NCBI RefSeq assembly: GCF_014076495.1
Contig: NZ_CP043575.1
Span: 2,108,001 to 2,172,000 of the forward strand
From: Comamonas koreensis
GTDB lineage: Bacteria > Pseudomonadota > Gammaproteobacteria > Burkholderiales > Burkholderiaceae_C
Direction: 5' to 3'
Length of the DNA: 64,000 bases
Shown here: positions 18,369 to 26,447 of the stretch, piece by piece
How positions within the stretch are numbered: position 1 is the stretch's first letter
Layout of the letters: each line of letters begins with the position of its first letter
The notes under the pieces: generated by a model
Databases searched by the model: none
Seen by the model: only the letters and a program-made list of their open reading frames with translations
What the model was told of the DNA's origin: nothing
Translations under genes and position numbers: made by a program

Positions 18369-19358
18369 ATGTCCAAACTTCCCGGCGCGTTGCAGAACGT
18401 GCCTTTCCCGGTCATCGGCTCGCCGCTGTTCATCGTCAGCAACCCGCAGTTGCTGATTGCGCAGTGCAAGGCCGGCATCGTCGGTTCCATGCCGGCGCTC
18501 AATGCCCGCCCGGCCGAGCAGCTCGATGACTGGCTGGCCGAAATCACCGAAACCCTGGCCGCGCACAACCGCGCCCACCCAGACCAGCCCGCCGCGCCAT
18601 TTGCCATCAACCAGATCGTGCACCGGACCAACGAGCGTCTGGAGCATGACATGGCGCTGTGCGAAAAGTACAAGGTGCCCATTTTGATCACCTCGCTGGG
18701 TGCACGCGAGGACGTGTTCCAGGCCGCCCATTCCTGGGGCGGTGTGGTGATGCACGACATCATCAACAACAGCTTTGCACACAAGGCCATCGACAAGGGG
18801 GCCGATGGCCTGATTGCCGTGGCCGCTGGTGCCGGTGGCCATGCGGGCATCAAGAGCCCGTTTGCGCTGGTGCAGGAAATCCGTGAATGGTTTGACGGCC
18901 CGCTGGCCTTGTCGGGCAGCATTGCCCATGGCCGTGCGGTGCTGGCAGCCCAGGCCATGGGCGCCGACTTTGCCTATATCGGCTCGGCCTTTATCGCCAC
19001 CGATGAGGCGCGCGCCGTCGAAGAGTACAAGCAGATGATCGTCAGCTCCAACTCGGACGACATCATCTACAGCAACCTGTTCACTGGCGTGCATGGCAAC
19101 TACCTGAGCCCGTCGATCCGCGCAGCTGGCATGGACCCGGACAACCTGCCGGTCTCCGACCCCAGCTCGATGAGCTTTGGCAAGGAGCGCAAGGCCTGGA
19201 AAGACATCTGGGGCAGTGGCCAGGGCATCGGCGCCATCAAGCAGGTGGTGCCCGCTGCCGAGCTGGTGGCCCGGCTCAAGCGCGAGTACTTCGACGCCCG
19301 CGACGCGCTGCTGGCTGGCGGCCCGAGCCGCGCGTCAGCCCCTGCACAGGCGGCGTAA
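18369..19358 (+). CDS. nitronate monooxygenase
   Basis: 329 residues, FMN-dependent TIM barrel of the 2-nitropropane dioxygenase family. AAGAGGHAG (152-160) carries the catalytic His158 and FMN-phosphate contacts; [28 protein letters not shown] is the second phosphate-binding segment. It oxidises alkyl nitronates, including toxic propionate-3-nitronate. The ATG at 18369 has AAGGAG upstream. It lies 106 bp after the acyl-CoA dehydrogenase; family members are often found next to fatty-acid genes, and the true substrate may be an acyl-CoA or enoyl derivative rather than a nitronate. Confidence 0.9.
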   Translation: MSKLPGALQNVPFPVIGSPLFIVSNPQLLIAQCKAGIVGSMPALNARPAEQLDDWLAEITETLAAHNRAHPDQPAAPFAINQIVHRTNERLEHDMALCEKYKVPILITSLGAREDVFQAAHSWGGVVMHDIINNSFAHKAIDKGADGLIAVAAGAGGHAGIKSPFALVQEIREWFDGPLALSGSIAHGRAVLAAQAMGADFAYIGSAFIATDEARAVEEYKQMIVSSNSDDIIYSNLFTGVHGNYLSPSIRAAGMDPDNLPVSDPSSMSFGKERKAWKDIWGSGQGIGAIKQVVPAAELVARLKREYFDARDALLAGGPSRASAPAQAA

Positions 19359-19444
19359 CGCGCAGATACCTACACCGGCCGCCTGGGCTGAACTTTGGCC
19401 CTGCGGCGCTGTCCAACCGCGCTTGACGGCTACGGTGTGATGCG

Positions 19445-20089
19445 ATGGAGAATCAGTTTTTTGCCCAGGGTGCCCCCCAGCCGCTGCAGCGCCGCCGCTG
19501 CCTGGTATGGGCTGCCGCTGCCTTGGTGGCTGGGGCTGGCCTTATGACCAGCGTGGCGCAGGCTGCCGATGCCAGCCTGCCTGCCGGTGCACGCAGCATC
19601 CGCATCAGCCAGGCGCAACTGCAGCAGGCAGTCGCTGCGAAGTTTCCGCTGGCCCGCTCCTGGCAGGGCATTGTCGTCATCCAGCTGCAAAAGCCCAGCG
19701 TGCAATTGCTGGCAGCCAGCAACAGCCTGCGAGCCGCCTTCGATATCTGGGTGACCGAGAAGCTGATGGGCAACGAATACCCTGGCCAGATGACCCTGGA
19801 TTTTGGCCTGGCCTTCGATGACGCCGACGCCAGCATTCGCCTGCACAACGTGCGTGTGCAGCAGCTGCAGATGCAGGGCGTGCCTGCTGCCTACCAGGGC
19901 ATGTTCCAGACCTATGCGCCCCGCCTGGCCGAGCAGGTATTGCAAGGCCTGCTGGTCTATGAGCTGCCGGCCAGCCAGCGCATGCTGCTGCAAGGCCTGG
20001 GCTATACGGTCGAGCGCATGGAGGTGCAGGAGCAAGGCCTGCGCATTGTGCTGGCGCCCAAGACAGCCACTGCTGTGCCAGCGCGTTAG
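19445..20089 (+). CDS. DUF1439 family exported protein
   Basis: 214 residues. An N-terminal signal region with RRR followed by a hydrophobic stretch ends near AQAAD (about 40). The mature part, SIRISQAQLQQAVAAKFPLARSW ... LNVRVQQLQMQGVPAAYQ ... LAEQVLQGLLVYEL, matches the DUF1439 lipid-binding-like family (E. coli YceB-type). No lipobox Cys is seen at the cleavage point, so it is probably soluble in the periplasm. Its TAG stop overlaps the TAA stop of the convergent gene in a TTAG tetranucleotide. Confidence 0.75.
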   Translation: MENQFFAQGAPQPLQRRRCLVWAAAALVAGAGLMTSVAQAADASLPAGARSIRISQAQLQQAVAAKFPLARSWQGIVVIQLQKPSVQLLAASNSLRAAFDIWVTEKLMGNEYPGQMTLDFGLAFDDADASIRLHNVRVQQLQMQGVPAAYQGMFQTYAPRLAEQVLQGLLVYELPASQRMLLQGLGYTVERMEVQEQGLRIVLAPKTATAVPAR

Positions 20090-20571
20090 GCCAGCGTGTA
20101 GGGGTAGTGGGCGGATAAGCCTGGTGCCAGTTGCTCCATCAGCGCCAAGGCTTGCAGTACCACATCCTGCCCCTGGTCCAGCCCCTGGTCTTGCGCAGCT
20201 TCGAGCTGCGCCATCAGATTGGCCAGTTGCAGCCATTGCCCGGCATCGATACCCAGCGGCTGGGGCAGGGCATCAGGCCCGGCAGCGTGGTCCAGAAAGG
20301 CAACGGCCTGCTGCTGGTCACGGCTCAGCAGCCAGGCGTCACCGGTGCCCGAGCAGGCAAACACCCACCAGTCCTGGCCCAGCATGGCCAACGGGGCGTC
20401 GCGCCCCCAGGTCTCTTGGGCCGCGGCCAGGTGGTCCAGCAGCACAAAATCGCCGGCGATCTCGGTCGTGGGCAGGCCATGACCGGGCATCAGGCCAGGC
20501 ACCACAGCGGGCCAGGTGCTGCCGGGCCAGAGCCGCTCGGCAATGGCAGCCGGCGCTTGCAGGGCCAGCAT
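20086..20571 (-). CDS. hypothetical protein, possibly SMI1/KNR4 (SUKH)-like
   Basis: 161 residues, acidic, no signal peptide or membrane helix. I do not recognise it firmly. GDFVLLDHLAAAQETWG, WVFACSGTGDAWLLSRDQQQAVAFLDH and a Leu-rich helix LQLANLMAQLEAA loosely recall SMI1/KNR4 proteins (F..S..GD.. ..D). It starts one base after the GbsR regulator stop and is certainly cotranscribed with it, so it may act with the regulator or its target. The 3' end overlaps the DUF1439 gene by 4 bp. Confidence 0.6.
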   Translation of the reverse strand: MLALQAPAAIAERLWPGSTWPAVVPGLMPGHGLPTTEIAGDFVLLDHLAAAQETWGRDAPLAMLGQDWWVFACSGTGDAWLLSRDQQQAVAFLDHAAGPDALPQPLGIDAGQWLQLANLMAQLEAAQDQGLDQGQDVVLQALALMEQLAPGLSAHYPYTLA

Positions 20572-20572
20572 C

Positions 20573-21157
20573 TCAGTCGTTGCCTTCCTTGCGGGCGGGC
20601 GATTTTCCGGTCAGCCGGTCCTTGAGGGTCAGCACCCGGGTGACGGCGCTGCCCATGCCCATCAGCTGCAGGGCGGTGTCGGGGTTGAGGCGCTGCACAT
20701 CGTCAAACCAGGTCATCAGCTTGTCGATCAGGTCGTACATCTCCTGCATGCGCTGCTGGGCGTACTGCTCATCGGCGGAATGGGTTTCCTGCAGCAGGGC
20801 CGAGCGCAGCATCGACTGCGTGGGTTCGATCTCGCGGCGGCGGCGCTCTTCGGCCAGGGTGCGAAAGATCTCCCAGACATCAGCCGGCGCTTCAAAGTAT
20901 TCGCGCCGGTCGCCCGGCTGGTGGCGCATATGCACCAGGCGCCAGGATTGCAGCTCCTTCAAGCCCATGCTGACATTGGAGCGCGAGAACGACAGGCCCT
21001 CGGCAATCTCGTCGGCATTGATCGGCTGGGGCGAGAGAAAGATCAGCGCGTAGATCTGGCCCACGGTGCGGTTGATGCCCCAGCGGCTGCCCATCTCGCC
21101 AAAATGTGACACGAATTGGCGGGTGAGCTCGGGCAGCGGCGTTGGGGCTTGTTTCAT
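20573..21157 (-). CDS. GbsR/MarR family transcriptional regulator
   Basis: 194 residues with a winged-helix domain (QIYALIFLSPQPINADEIAEGLSFSRSNVSMGLKELQSWRLV) and a long C-terminal helical region that should form the dimer. GbsR proteins in other bacteria sense choline or related ligands; here no glycine betaine genes are adjacent, so the ligand is open. I chose the ATG at 21157, 22 codons into the open frame, as the first start giving a normal N-terminus. The downstream small gene follows after 1 bp; the acyltransferase at 21367 is divergent. Confidence 0.85.
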   Translation of the reverse strand: MKQAPTPLPELTRQFVSHFGEMGSRWGINRTVGQIYALIFLSPQPINADEIAEGLSFSRSNVSMGLKELQSWRLVHMRHQPGDRREYFEAPADVWEIFRTLAEERRRREIEPTQSMLRSALLQETHSADEQYAQQRMQEMYDLIDKLMTWFDDVQRLNPDTALQLMGMGSAVTRVLTLKDRLTGKSPARKEGND

Positions 21158-21366
21158 GGCTGTGATTATCGGTTTTTTCTGGAAGCACTGAAATGCCCAG
21201 GCCGCCGCCACCCGGCCAACCACCCGGCGCCGTGTAAAGAAGGCAGATTTCGCTCGATCAGCGGGGCGGCAGCGTCAACGGGCGCGGATCCCCAGGCGTT
21301 ACACAGGCAGTGGCACTGCGCGCGCGGTGCCACACCTTTGTCAGAACATTGCCAGCCTGCGCTGCC

Positions 21367-22551
21367 ATGGCTTGCCCATTGTGGTGTCGCTGGCCAGAGA
21401 CTATCTTGCCTACCACAACAACCCATAACAAACGAAATCTGTGGCTGGACATGACCAAAGGGGCTTGCTGTGCTGCCATCGTCTGGCACCACCTGGCTTT
21501 CTACGGCCCGATGTCGGATGTCGCAGCGCAAGTCACCCCCGGCATCATTGACTGGCTGGCGGAATATGCGCGCATTGCCGTGCAGATTTTTCTGGTCATG
21601 GGCGGCTTTCTGTCGGCGGCCAGCCTGGCCCCGCAAGGTGTGGCCCGCTTTGGCAGCCCACTGGCCAAGATCGGCCAGCGCGCGCTGCGCCTGCTCGCGC
21701 CTTACTCCGTCGCGCTGTTGCTGGCCGTGCTCATCGCAGCGCTGGTGCGGCCCTGGTTTGCCCACGACTCCGTCCCCGCCGAGCCTACCTGGCAGCAGCT
21801 GATCGCCAATGCGCTGATGCTGCAGGACATCAGCGGCGAAGATGCGCTGTCGGCCGGCGTTTGGTACGTGGCGATTGACTTCCAGCTGTTTGCCGCCGTC
21901 ACCTTGCTGTTTGCATGGAGCCGCCGCTGGGCCCGCCAGTGGCTGGGCCTGCAGCTGGGTCAGTGGGTGGTTCTGGCGCTGACGGCCATGTCGCTCCTGG
22001 TGTTCAACCGCCACAGTGAGCTGGACATGTGGTTTGTTTACTTTATCGGTGCCTATGGCATGGGCATGCTGGCCTTCTGGGGCAGCCAAAGCGCCAAGCC
22101 CTGGTCCTGGACGGCCTGTCTGCTGGCGCTGGGTCTCGTGTCACTGGAGGTCGATTTCCGCCTGCGCATTGCGGTGGCGCTGTGCGGCGCCGTCGCGCTG
22201 CTGTGGCTGATGCGCCTGCCGCACGACAGCCGCCTGGTCGACTGGCTGGGCCGCCAGGCGCCCGTGCGCTGGCTGCAGTCGCTCGGCCAAATGGGCTACT
22301 CGGTGTTTCTGGTGCACTTTTCCATCGTGGTGCTGTGCAACGCGGTGGTCTCGCATGTCTGGCCCAGCCAGCCCTGGCTCAACTGGCTGGGCATGGGCCT
22401 GGCCTTTGCGCTGTCGCTGCTGGCCGGGCGCGCGCTCTACCTGGGGGTGGAGGCGCGCACGCCCAGCCTGCGCTCTGTGGCTCGCTGGGAGCTGGGCCTG
22501 GTCGGCGGCGGTCTGCTGGTGACCCTGGTGGGCGCACGCTTGTCGATGTAA
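21367..22551 (+). CDS. acyltransferase 3 family membrane protein
   Basis: About 394 residues with ten or so membrane helices. The family N-terminus is visible as RNLWLDMTKGACCAAIVWHHLAFYG, including the catalytic-type His-His; later segments (LGQMGYSVFLVHFSIVVL) match the C-terminal helices. Such proteins O-acylate surface glycans or small molecules; the nearest analogy may be OpgC-like enzymes. The start is uncertain: ATG at 21367 is used because the domain begins about 20 residues later, but no clear Shine-Dalgarno is seen, and ATG at 21310 or TTG at 21406 are alternatives. The gene is divergent from the GbsR operon, which could control it. Confidence 0.8.
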   Translation: MACPLWCRWPETILPTTTTHNKRNLWLDMTKGACCAAIVWHHLAFYGPMSDVAAQVTPGIIDWLAEYARIAVQIFLVMGGFLSAASLAPQGVARFGSPLAKIGQRALRLLAPYSVALLLAVLIAALVRPWFAHDSVPAEPTWQQLIANALMLQDISGEDALSAGVWYVAIDFQLFAAVTLLFAWSRRWARQWLGLQLGQWVVLALTAMSLLVFNRHSELDMWFVYFIGAYGMGMLAFWGSQSAKPWSWTACLLALGLVSLEVDFRLRIAVALCGAVALLWLMRLPHDSRLVDWLGRQAPVRWLQSLGQMGYSVFLVHFSIVVLCNAVVSHVWPSQPWLNWLGMGLAFALSLLAGRALYLGVEARTPSLRSVARWELGLVGGGLLVTLVGARLSM

Positions 22552-22585
22552 GCACGCCCTTTGCCGGCTCTGGTCTGTTGGCCGC

Positions 22586-22999
22586 TCAGCGGTGCAGATC
22601 GCCAGCGCGCTCGGGCTGGTAGCTGATGCCGGTCACGCGCACGGTCATGGTCTTTCCTCCCACGGAGGGCCAGGCCAACTGGTCGCCAATCGCCAGGCCC
22701 AGCAGCGCACTGCCCACCGGTGCAAATACCGAAATCTTGCTGCTGGTGTCGTCCAGGTCCTTGGGGTAGACCAGGGTCAGCTGGAACTGCTTGCCCGATT
22801 CGGCAATGTCGAAGTTGACGCTGGAGTTCATCGTCACCACATCCGGCGGAATATCGCTGGGCTCCACGATATCGGCTCGGGCAATCTCGGCCTCCAGATC
22901 CGCCTTGCCGGGGAAGGCACTGGCCGGCATGGCCTCCAGCAGCGCTTCAAGGCGGTCCACATCCAGGGATGACAGGATGAGTTGGGGTTTGCGAGACAT
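22586..22999 (-). CDS. rnk: Rnk-type regulator of nucleoside diphosphate kinase (GreA/GreB-like)
   Basis: 137 residues: a short N-terminal helical arm (LSSLDVDRLEALLEAM) and a GreA/GreB C-terminal FKBP-like domain (VTMNSSVNFDI, FQLTLVYPKDLD, VGSALLGLAIGDQLAWP). Rnk binds RNA polymerase near the secondary channel but lacks the long coiled coil for transcript cleavage. The ATG at 22999 is fixed by a strong GGAGGAAG. The gene is monocistronic and divergent from the radical SAM gene with the LexA box in the shared 161-bp gap. Confidence 0.9.
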   Translation of the reverse strand: MSRKPQLILSSLDVDRLEALLEAMPASAFPGKADLEAEIARADIVEPSDIPPDVVTMNSSVNFDIAESGKQFQLTLVYPKDLDDTSSKISVFAPVGSALLGLAIGDQLAWPSVGGKTMTVRVTGISYQPERAGDLHR

Positions 23000-23127
23000 G
23001 AAAACTTCCTCCGGAGTATGTAATCCCCGAATGTAGGCTATGCCCCATTTCGCACCAAAACGGTGCGAATAGCCCTGGTGCAGGCGGCGCTTGCAGAGGC
23101 TGCCGGGATGGCGGACAATGCATGAAA

Positions 23128-23147
23128 TACTGTATATAAAAACAGTC
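23128..23147. promoter_or_regulatory. LexA (SOS) box upstream of the radical SAM gene
   Basis: TACTGTATATAAAAACAGTC: the CTGT-N8-ACAG core used by LexA in gamma- and betaproteobacteria, with the favoured A/T-rich spacer. It ends 13 bp before the ATG at 23161, so bound LexA would cover the start region of the promoter. The rnk start is 129 bp away on the other side. Confidence 0.85.
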
Positions 23148-23160
23148 ATAATCCGTTAGT

Positions 23161-24468
23161 ATGCCTGCCCGCCATCCCTCCACCCACACCGTTGACTCTG
23201 CCCCGTTTGAAGACGCACAGACCCTGCACCGCTGCGCGGACGAGCTGGATGGGCCTGTGCCGGTGCGTGTGCCACTGCCGGTGGCCCGCAAGGGGCGCGG
23301 CGCGGTTGGCACGCCCCGCCACCGTTTTGCCAGCGATGTGCGGGAATGGGCCGACGATGGCTGGACCCCAGCAGCTGCTCAAGCGGCCGTCGGCGCTGAT
23401 CCAGAATTGGATCTGGAAGAAGGCGCCTGGTGGCAGCAGGACGCCGAGAGCCTGCCGACCCAGGTGCACGCGGAGCGGGCGCGCAGCGCGATCCAGAAAA
23501 ACGACTCACCCGATATCTTCTTTGATCACTCGGTCAACCCCTACCGGGGCTGCGAGCATGGCTGCATCTACTGCTATGCCAGGCCGTACCACAGCTACCT
23601 GAACCTCTCGCCGGGGCTGGATTTTGAAACCCAGCTGTTTGCCAAGACCAATATTGCCCAGGTGCTCAAGGCCGAGATCAGCCGCCCGCGCTACCAGCCG
23701 GCCTCGCTCAATATCGGCTCGGCCACCGATTGCTACCAGCCCATCGAGCGGGAGCTGGGCCTGACGCGGCAGCTGATCGAGGTGCTCAGTGAGGCCGAGC
23801 ATCCTTTTTCACTGATCACCAAGAGCAGTGCGGTGGAGCGCGATATCGACCTGATCGCCGCTGTAGCGCGCAAGAATGCGGCGGCCGTCTACATCACGAT
23901 CACCAGCCTGGACCCACAGCTGACCCGCCTGCTCGAGCCCCGGGCTGCGGCGCCGCACCGGCGGCTGCGCACCATACGCCAACTGGCGGAGGCCGGCATT
24001 CCGGTCGGGGTGAGCGTCGCACCCCATATTCCGTTTTTGACCGAGGACATGGAAGAGGTGCTGGCGGCCGCGCGCGAGGCCGGCGCCACCACGGCCTTCT
24101 ACACCGTGCTGCGCCTGCCTTGGGAGCTCAACGGCGTGTTCCAGCAGTGGCTGCAGGCCCATTACCCGCAGCGCGCAGCCCGGGTAATGCAGCGGGTGCG
24201 CGACCTGCACCAGATCAGCGAGGCCGACCGGCTGCGCGGCAAGAGCTATGACAGCCAGTCGTTCAGCCGCATGAAAGGCCAGGGCCTGTGGGCCGACCTG
24301 GTGCGCCAGCGCTTTGTGCGGGCCTGCGCGCAGCTGGGCTATGGGCGCGAGCGGCAAGAGATGGATTGGCGCGGTTTTGAGGCCTGGCGCGCCCAGCAGC
24401 TGCAGCAGACAGTGCGCCAGGCGGGCGCCGCGCAGGCGCCGCACCCGGGGCAGGGCACGCTGTTTTAG
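23161..24468 (+). CDS. PA0069 family radical SAM protein (SplB-like)
   Basis: 435 residues. The radical SAM cluster motif CEHGCIYCYARP gives C131, C135 and C138; NPYRGCEHGC..C is typical of the spore-photoproduct-lyase-like branch (COG1533). GSATDCYQPIERELGLTRQ and SVAPHIPFLTEDMEEVL are further family signatures. Substrate is not known; the SplB relation and the LexA box point to a DNA-damage role. The start at 23161 lies 13 bp from the LexA box. Its TAG stop overlaps the eptA stop as TTAG. Confidence 0.93.
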   Translation: MPARHPSTHTVDSAPFEDAQTLHRCADELDGPVPVRVPLPVARKGRGAVGTPRHRFASDVREWADDGWTPAAAQAAVGADPELDLEEGAWWQQDAESLPTQVHAERARSAIQKNDSPDIFFDHSVNPYRGCEHGCIYCYARPYHSYLNLSPGLDFETQLFAKTNIAQVLKAEISRPRYQPASLNIGSATDCYQPIERELGLTRQLIEVLSEAEHPFSLITKSSAVERDIDLIAAVARKNAAAVYITITSLDPQLTRLLEPRAAAPHRRLRTIRQLAEAGIPVGVSVAPHIPFLTEDMEEVLAAAREAGATTAFYTVLRLPWELNGVFQQWLQAHYPQRAARVMQRVRDLHQISEADRLRGKSYDSQSFSRMKGQGLWADLVRQRFVRACAQLGYGRERQEMDWRGFEAWRAQQLQQTVRQAGAAQAPHPGQGTLF

Positions 24469-26324
24469 CCGCGCTTGCGTGCAGCAGCGACCGTGGTCGG
24501 CGGCTGCGCTGCAACGGTTGCTGGAGCAGAGGCAGACGCCAGGTGCGCCAAAGTGGCGGGCGGTGCAGAGCGGCCCTTGCAGCTGGCAAAAATATCCAGA
24601 TCGGGCTGGTGCAGCGCGGTCTGCACATCGGTGAGGCCCAGCATCGAGTGGAACAGGTTGTCGTGGCTGATGCGGGCAGTGCCCACGGCCTGCTGCAGGC
24701 AGCTGGTGCTGATGCCCATGCGTTGCTGCATCGCGGGCGAGAGCCAGGTGATCCAGGGCACATGCTTTTGGACATCGGGTGCGACGGAGTAGGGCAGGCC
24801 GTGCAGGTAGATGTTGTTCTCGCCCAGCGATTCGCCATGGTCGGCCACATACATCATCGCCGTGGGCTGGCGCTGGCCCTTGCTGGCGAGCCAGTCGATC
24901 AGGCTGCCGAGCATGCGGTCGGTGGCAACGACGCTGTTGTCATAGGCATTGATCAGCGATGCGCGGTCGCAGGACTGTAGGTTGACGTTGTTGCACTCGG
25001 GGCTGAAGCGCTTGTCCTGGCCCAGCGAACGCTTGAAATAGGCCGGGCCATGGCTGCCCATCTGGTGCAGCACCACCACCACGCCTTTGGCGCGTTGCTC
25101 GGCGGGCAGCGCATTGATGCGTTCATCGAGGCCTTCGAGCAGGGCCATGTCCACGCATTCGCCGTCCTGGCACAGCGCCTTACGGGCCGCGGCGGGCAGG
25201 TCCGTCTCGGTATTGGCGTTGTGCACGCGGGCGCAAACGCCCTTGCAGCCCGATTGGTTCTCGACCCAGAGCACAGCCAGGCCGGCGCGCTGCAAGACAT
25301 CGAGCAGGTTTTCATAGGATTTGTTGCTGTCCTGGCTGCTGCGCCCCAGGTGGGAGAACATGCAGGGCACCGACACGGCGGTGCTGGTGCCGCAGGACCA
25401 GGCGTTGGTGGCGATGGCGAGGTCCTGGCGGGCGGACAGCAAAGGCGTCGTGGGACGCTCATAGCCATTGGTCGCAAAATTGCCGGCGCGGCCGGTCTCG
25501 CCGACGACCAGCGCATAGATCGGGAAGCTGGTCTGGCCAGCATAGCTGGCACCCAGCTTGGCATCTTCGCCAATCGGGTACAGCGTGGTGTCGCGGTGGT
25601 GAATTTGCTGGGCCACCAGGTTGCCTGCGGCGTAGACGGTGGACAGCGGGTTCATCATGTAGCGCAGGTTGGTGTGGTTACGCATGGCTGACGAGATGGG
25701 GCGAAAACCCGCCACCACCACGACGGCCATGGCCAGGACCGCCAGCAGCACCATGCCCAGCTGCTGGAGCACTGGGCGCCAGCCCTTGCGGTGGGGCAGG
25801 GTCTGGCGCCAGATCCACCAGGTGGGGGGAATAGCGATGGCGCCCACGGTGACCACCAAGCTCCAGTGCAGCAGGTCGGCCGCTTCCTTCACATCGGTTT
25901 GCAGCACATTGACGAGCATCGAGGCATCGATGGCAATGCCGTAGTTCAGCATGAAGCAGGCAGCAAACGCGGCGATCCAGCACAGCGCGATCATCACCGG
26001 TTTGGCGGCGCGGCCCCAGCTGAGCAGGTTCAAGAGGGCCCAGCAAGCGCAGGCAATGGCCAGGCCCAGGCTCAGGCCCAGCACCCACTGCTGGGCGCTG
26101 CTCAGGCCGTCTGCCTGCGAGAGGGCCTTCCACAAGGCCAGATTGCCCACGCTGGCCAGCCACAGGCTGACGACCAGGCTCCACAGCCACACGGGACGTG
26201 CGGGCGGGCTACTGCTGGTTGTGGCCAGGTCGGCGCTGAAGGGCAACGCGGCCGAGTGGGGCGGAAACGCCGCGGTGTCGGCGGCCTTGCCTGTGGGGGT
26301 GATAAACCGGGCAAAGAAATTCAT
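24465..26324 (-). CDS. eptA: phosphoethanolamine-lipid A transferase, EptA/MCR type
   Basis: 619 residues: five N-terminal membrane helices (about 45-205) and a periplasmic sulfatase-like domain. The catalytic set is intact: E276 (VVGETGRAGNF), nucleophile T315 (CGTSTAVSVPCMFS), H425 (GSHGPAYF) and D495-H496 (YVADHGESLGEN), corresponding to MCR-1 E246, T285, H395 and D465-H466. Six or more Cys residues form the expected disulfides. It adds phosphoethanolamine to lipid A and can lower polymyxin susceptibility. Compared with MCR the N-terminus is longer by about 40 and the C-terminus carries a low-complexity Ala/Thr/Pro tail of about 40 residues. It has no regulator or PAP2 gene beside it and looks native. 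Confidence 0.93.
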   Translation of the reverse strand: MNFFARFITPTGKAADTAAFPPHSAALPFSADLATTSSSPPARPVWLWSLVVSLWLASVGNLALWKALSQADGLSSAQQWVLGLSLGLAIACACWALLNLLSWGRAAKPVMIALCWIAAFAACFMLNYGIAIDASMLVNVLQTDVKEAADLLHWSLVVTVGAIAIPPTWWIWRQTLPHRKGWRPVLQQLGMVLLAVLAMAVVVVAGFRPISSAMRNHTNLRYMMNPLSTVYAAGNLVAQQIHHRDTTLYPIGEDAKLGASYAGQTSFPIYALVVGETGRAGNFATNGYERPTTPLLSARQDLAIATNAWSCGTSTAVSVPCMFSHLGRSSQDSNKSYENLLDVLQRAGLAVLWVENQSGCKGVCARVHNANTETDLPAAARKALCQDGECVDMALLEGLDERINALPAEQRAKGVVVVLHQMGSHGPAYFKRSLGQDKRFSPECNNVNLQSCDRASLINAYDNSVVATDRMLGSLIDWLASKGQRQPTAMMYVADHGESLGENNIYLHGLPYSVAPDVQKHVPWITWLSPAMQQRMGISTSCLQQAVGTARISHDNLFHSMLGLTDVQTALHQPDLDIFASCKGRSAPPATLAHLASASAPATVAAQPPTTVAAARKRG

Positions 26325-26376
26325 CCCGCCATGGTCGGCTGGCTAGCTTAACAAGTGATTAATAGGACCAGCGCCA

Positions 26377-26404
26377 TAAAAAAACCCGCCGAAGCGGGTT
26401 TTTG
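26377..26404. terminator. intrinsic terminator after gltA
   Basis: AAAACCCGC (26381-26389) pairs with GCGGGTTTT (26394-26402) around a CGAA tetraloop with A/T runs on both sides. It lies just after gltA on the minus strand, separating the sdh-gltA operon from eptA, whose promoter must lie within the remaining 50 bp or so. Confidence 0.88.
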
Positions 26405-26447
26405 GAGAGGGTCTGGTGCAGGGCCAGGCAGCGCCTGGCCGGTGCTA

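Noticed and set aside
24465..26324. eptA as a recently acquired mcr gene
   Set aside because: No insertion sequence, integron or plasmid feature is near, and base composition equals that of the neighbours.
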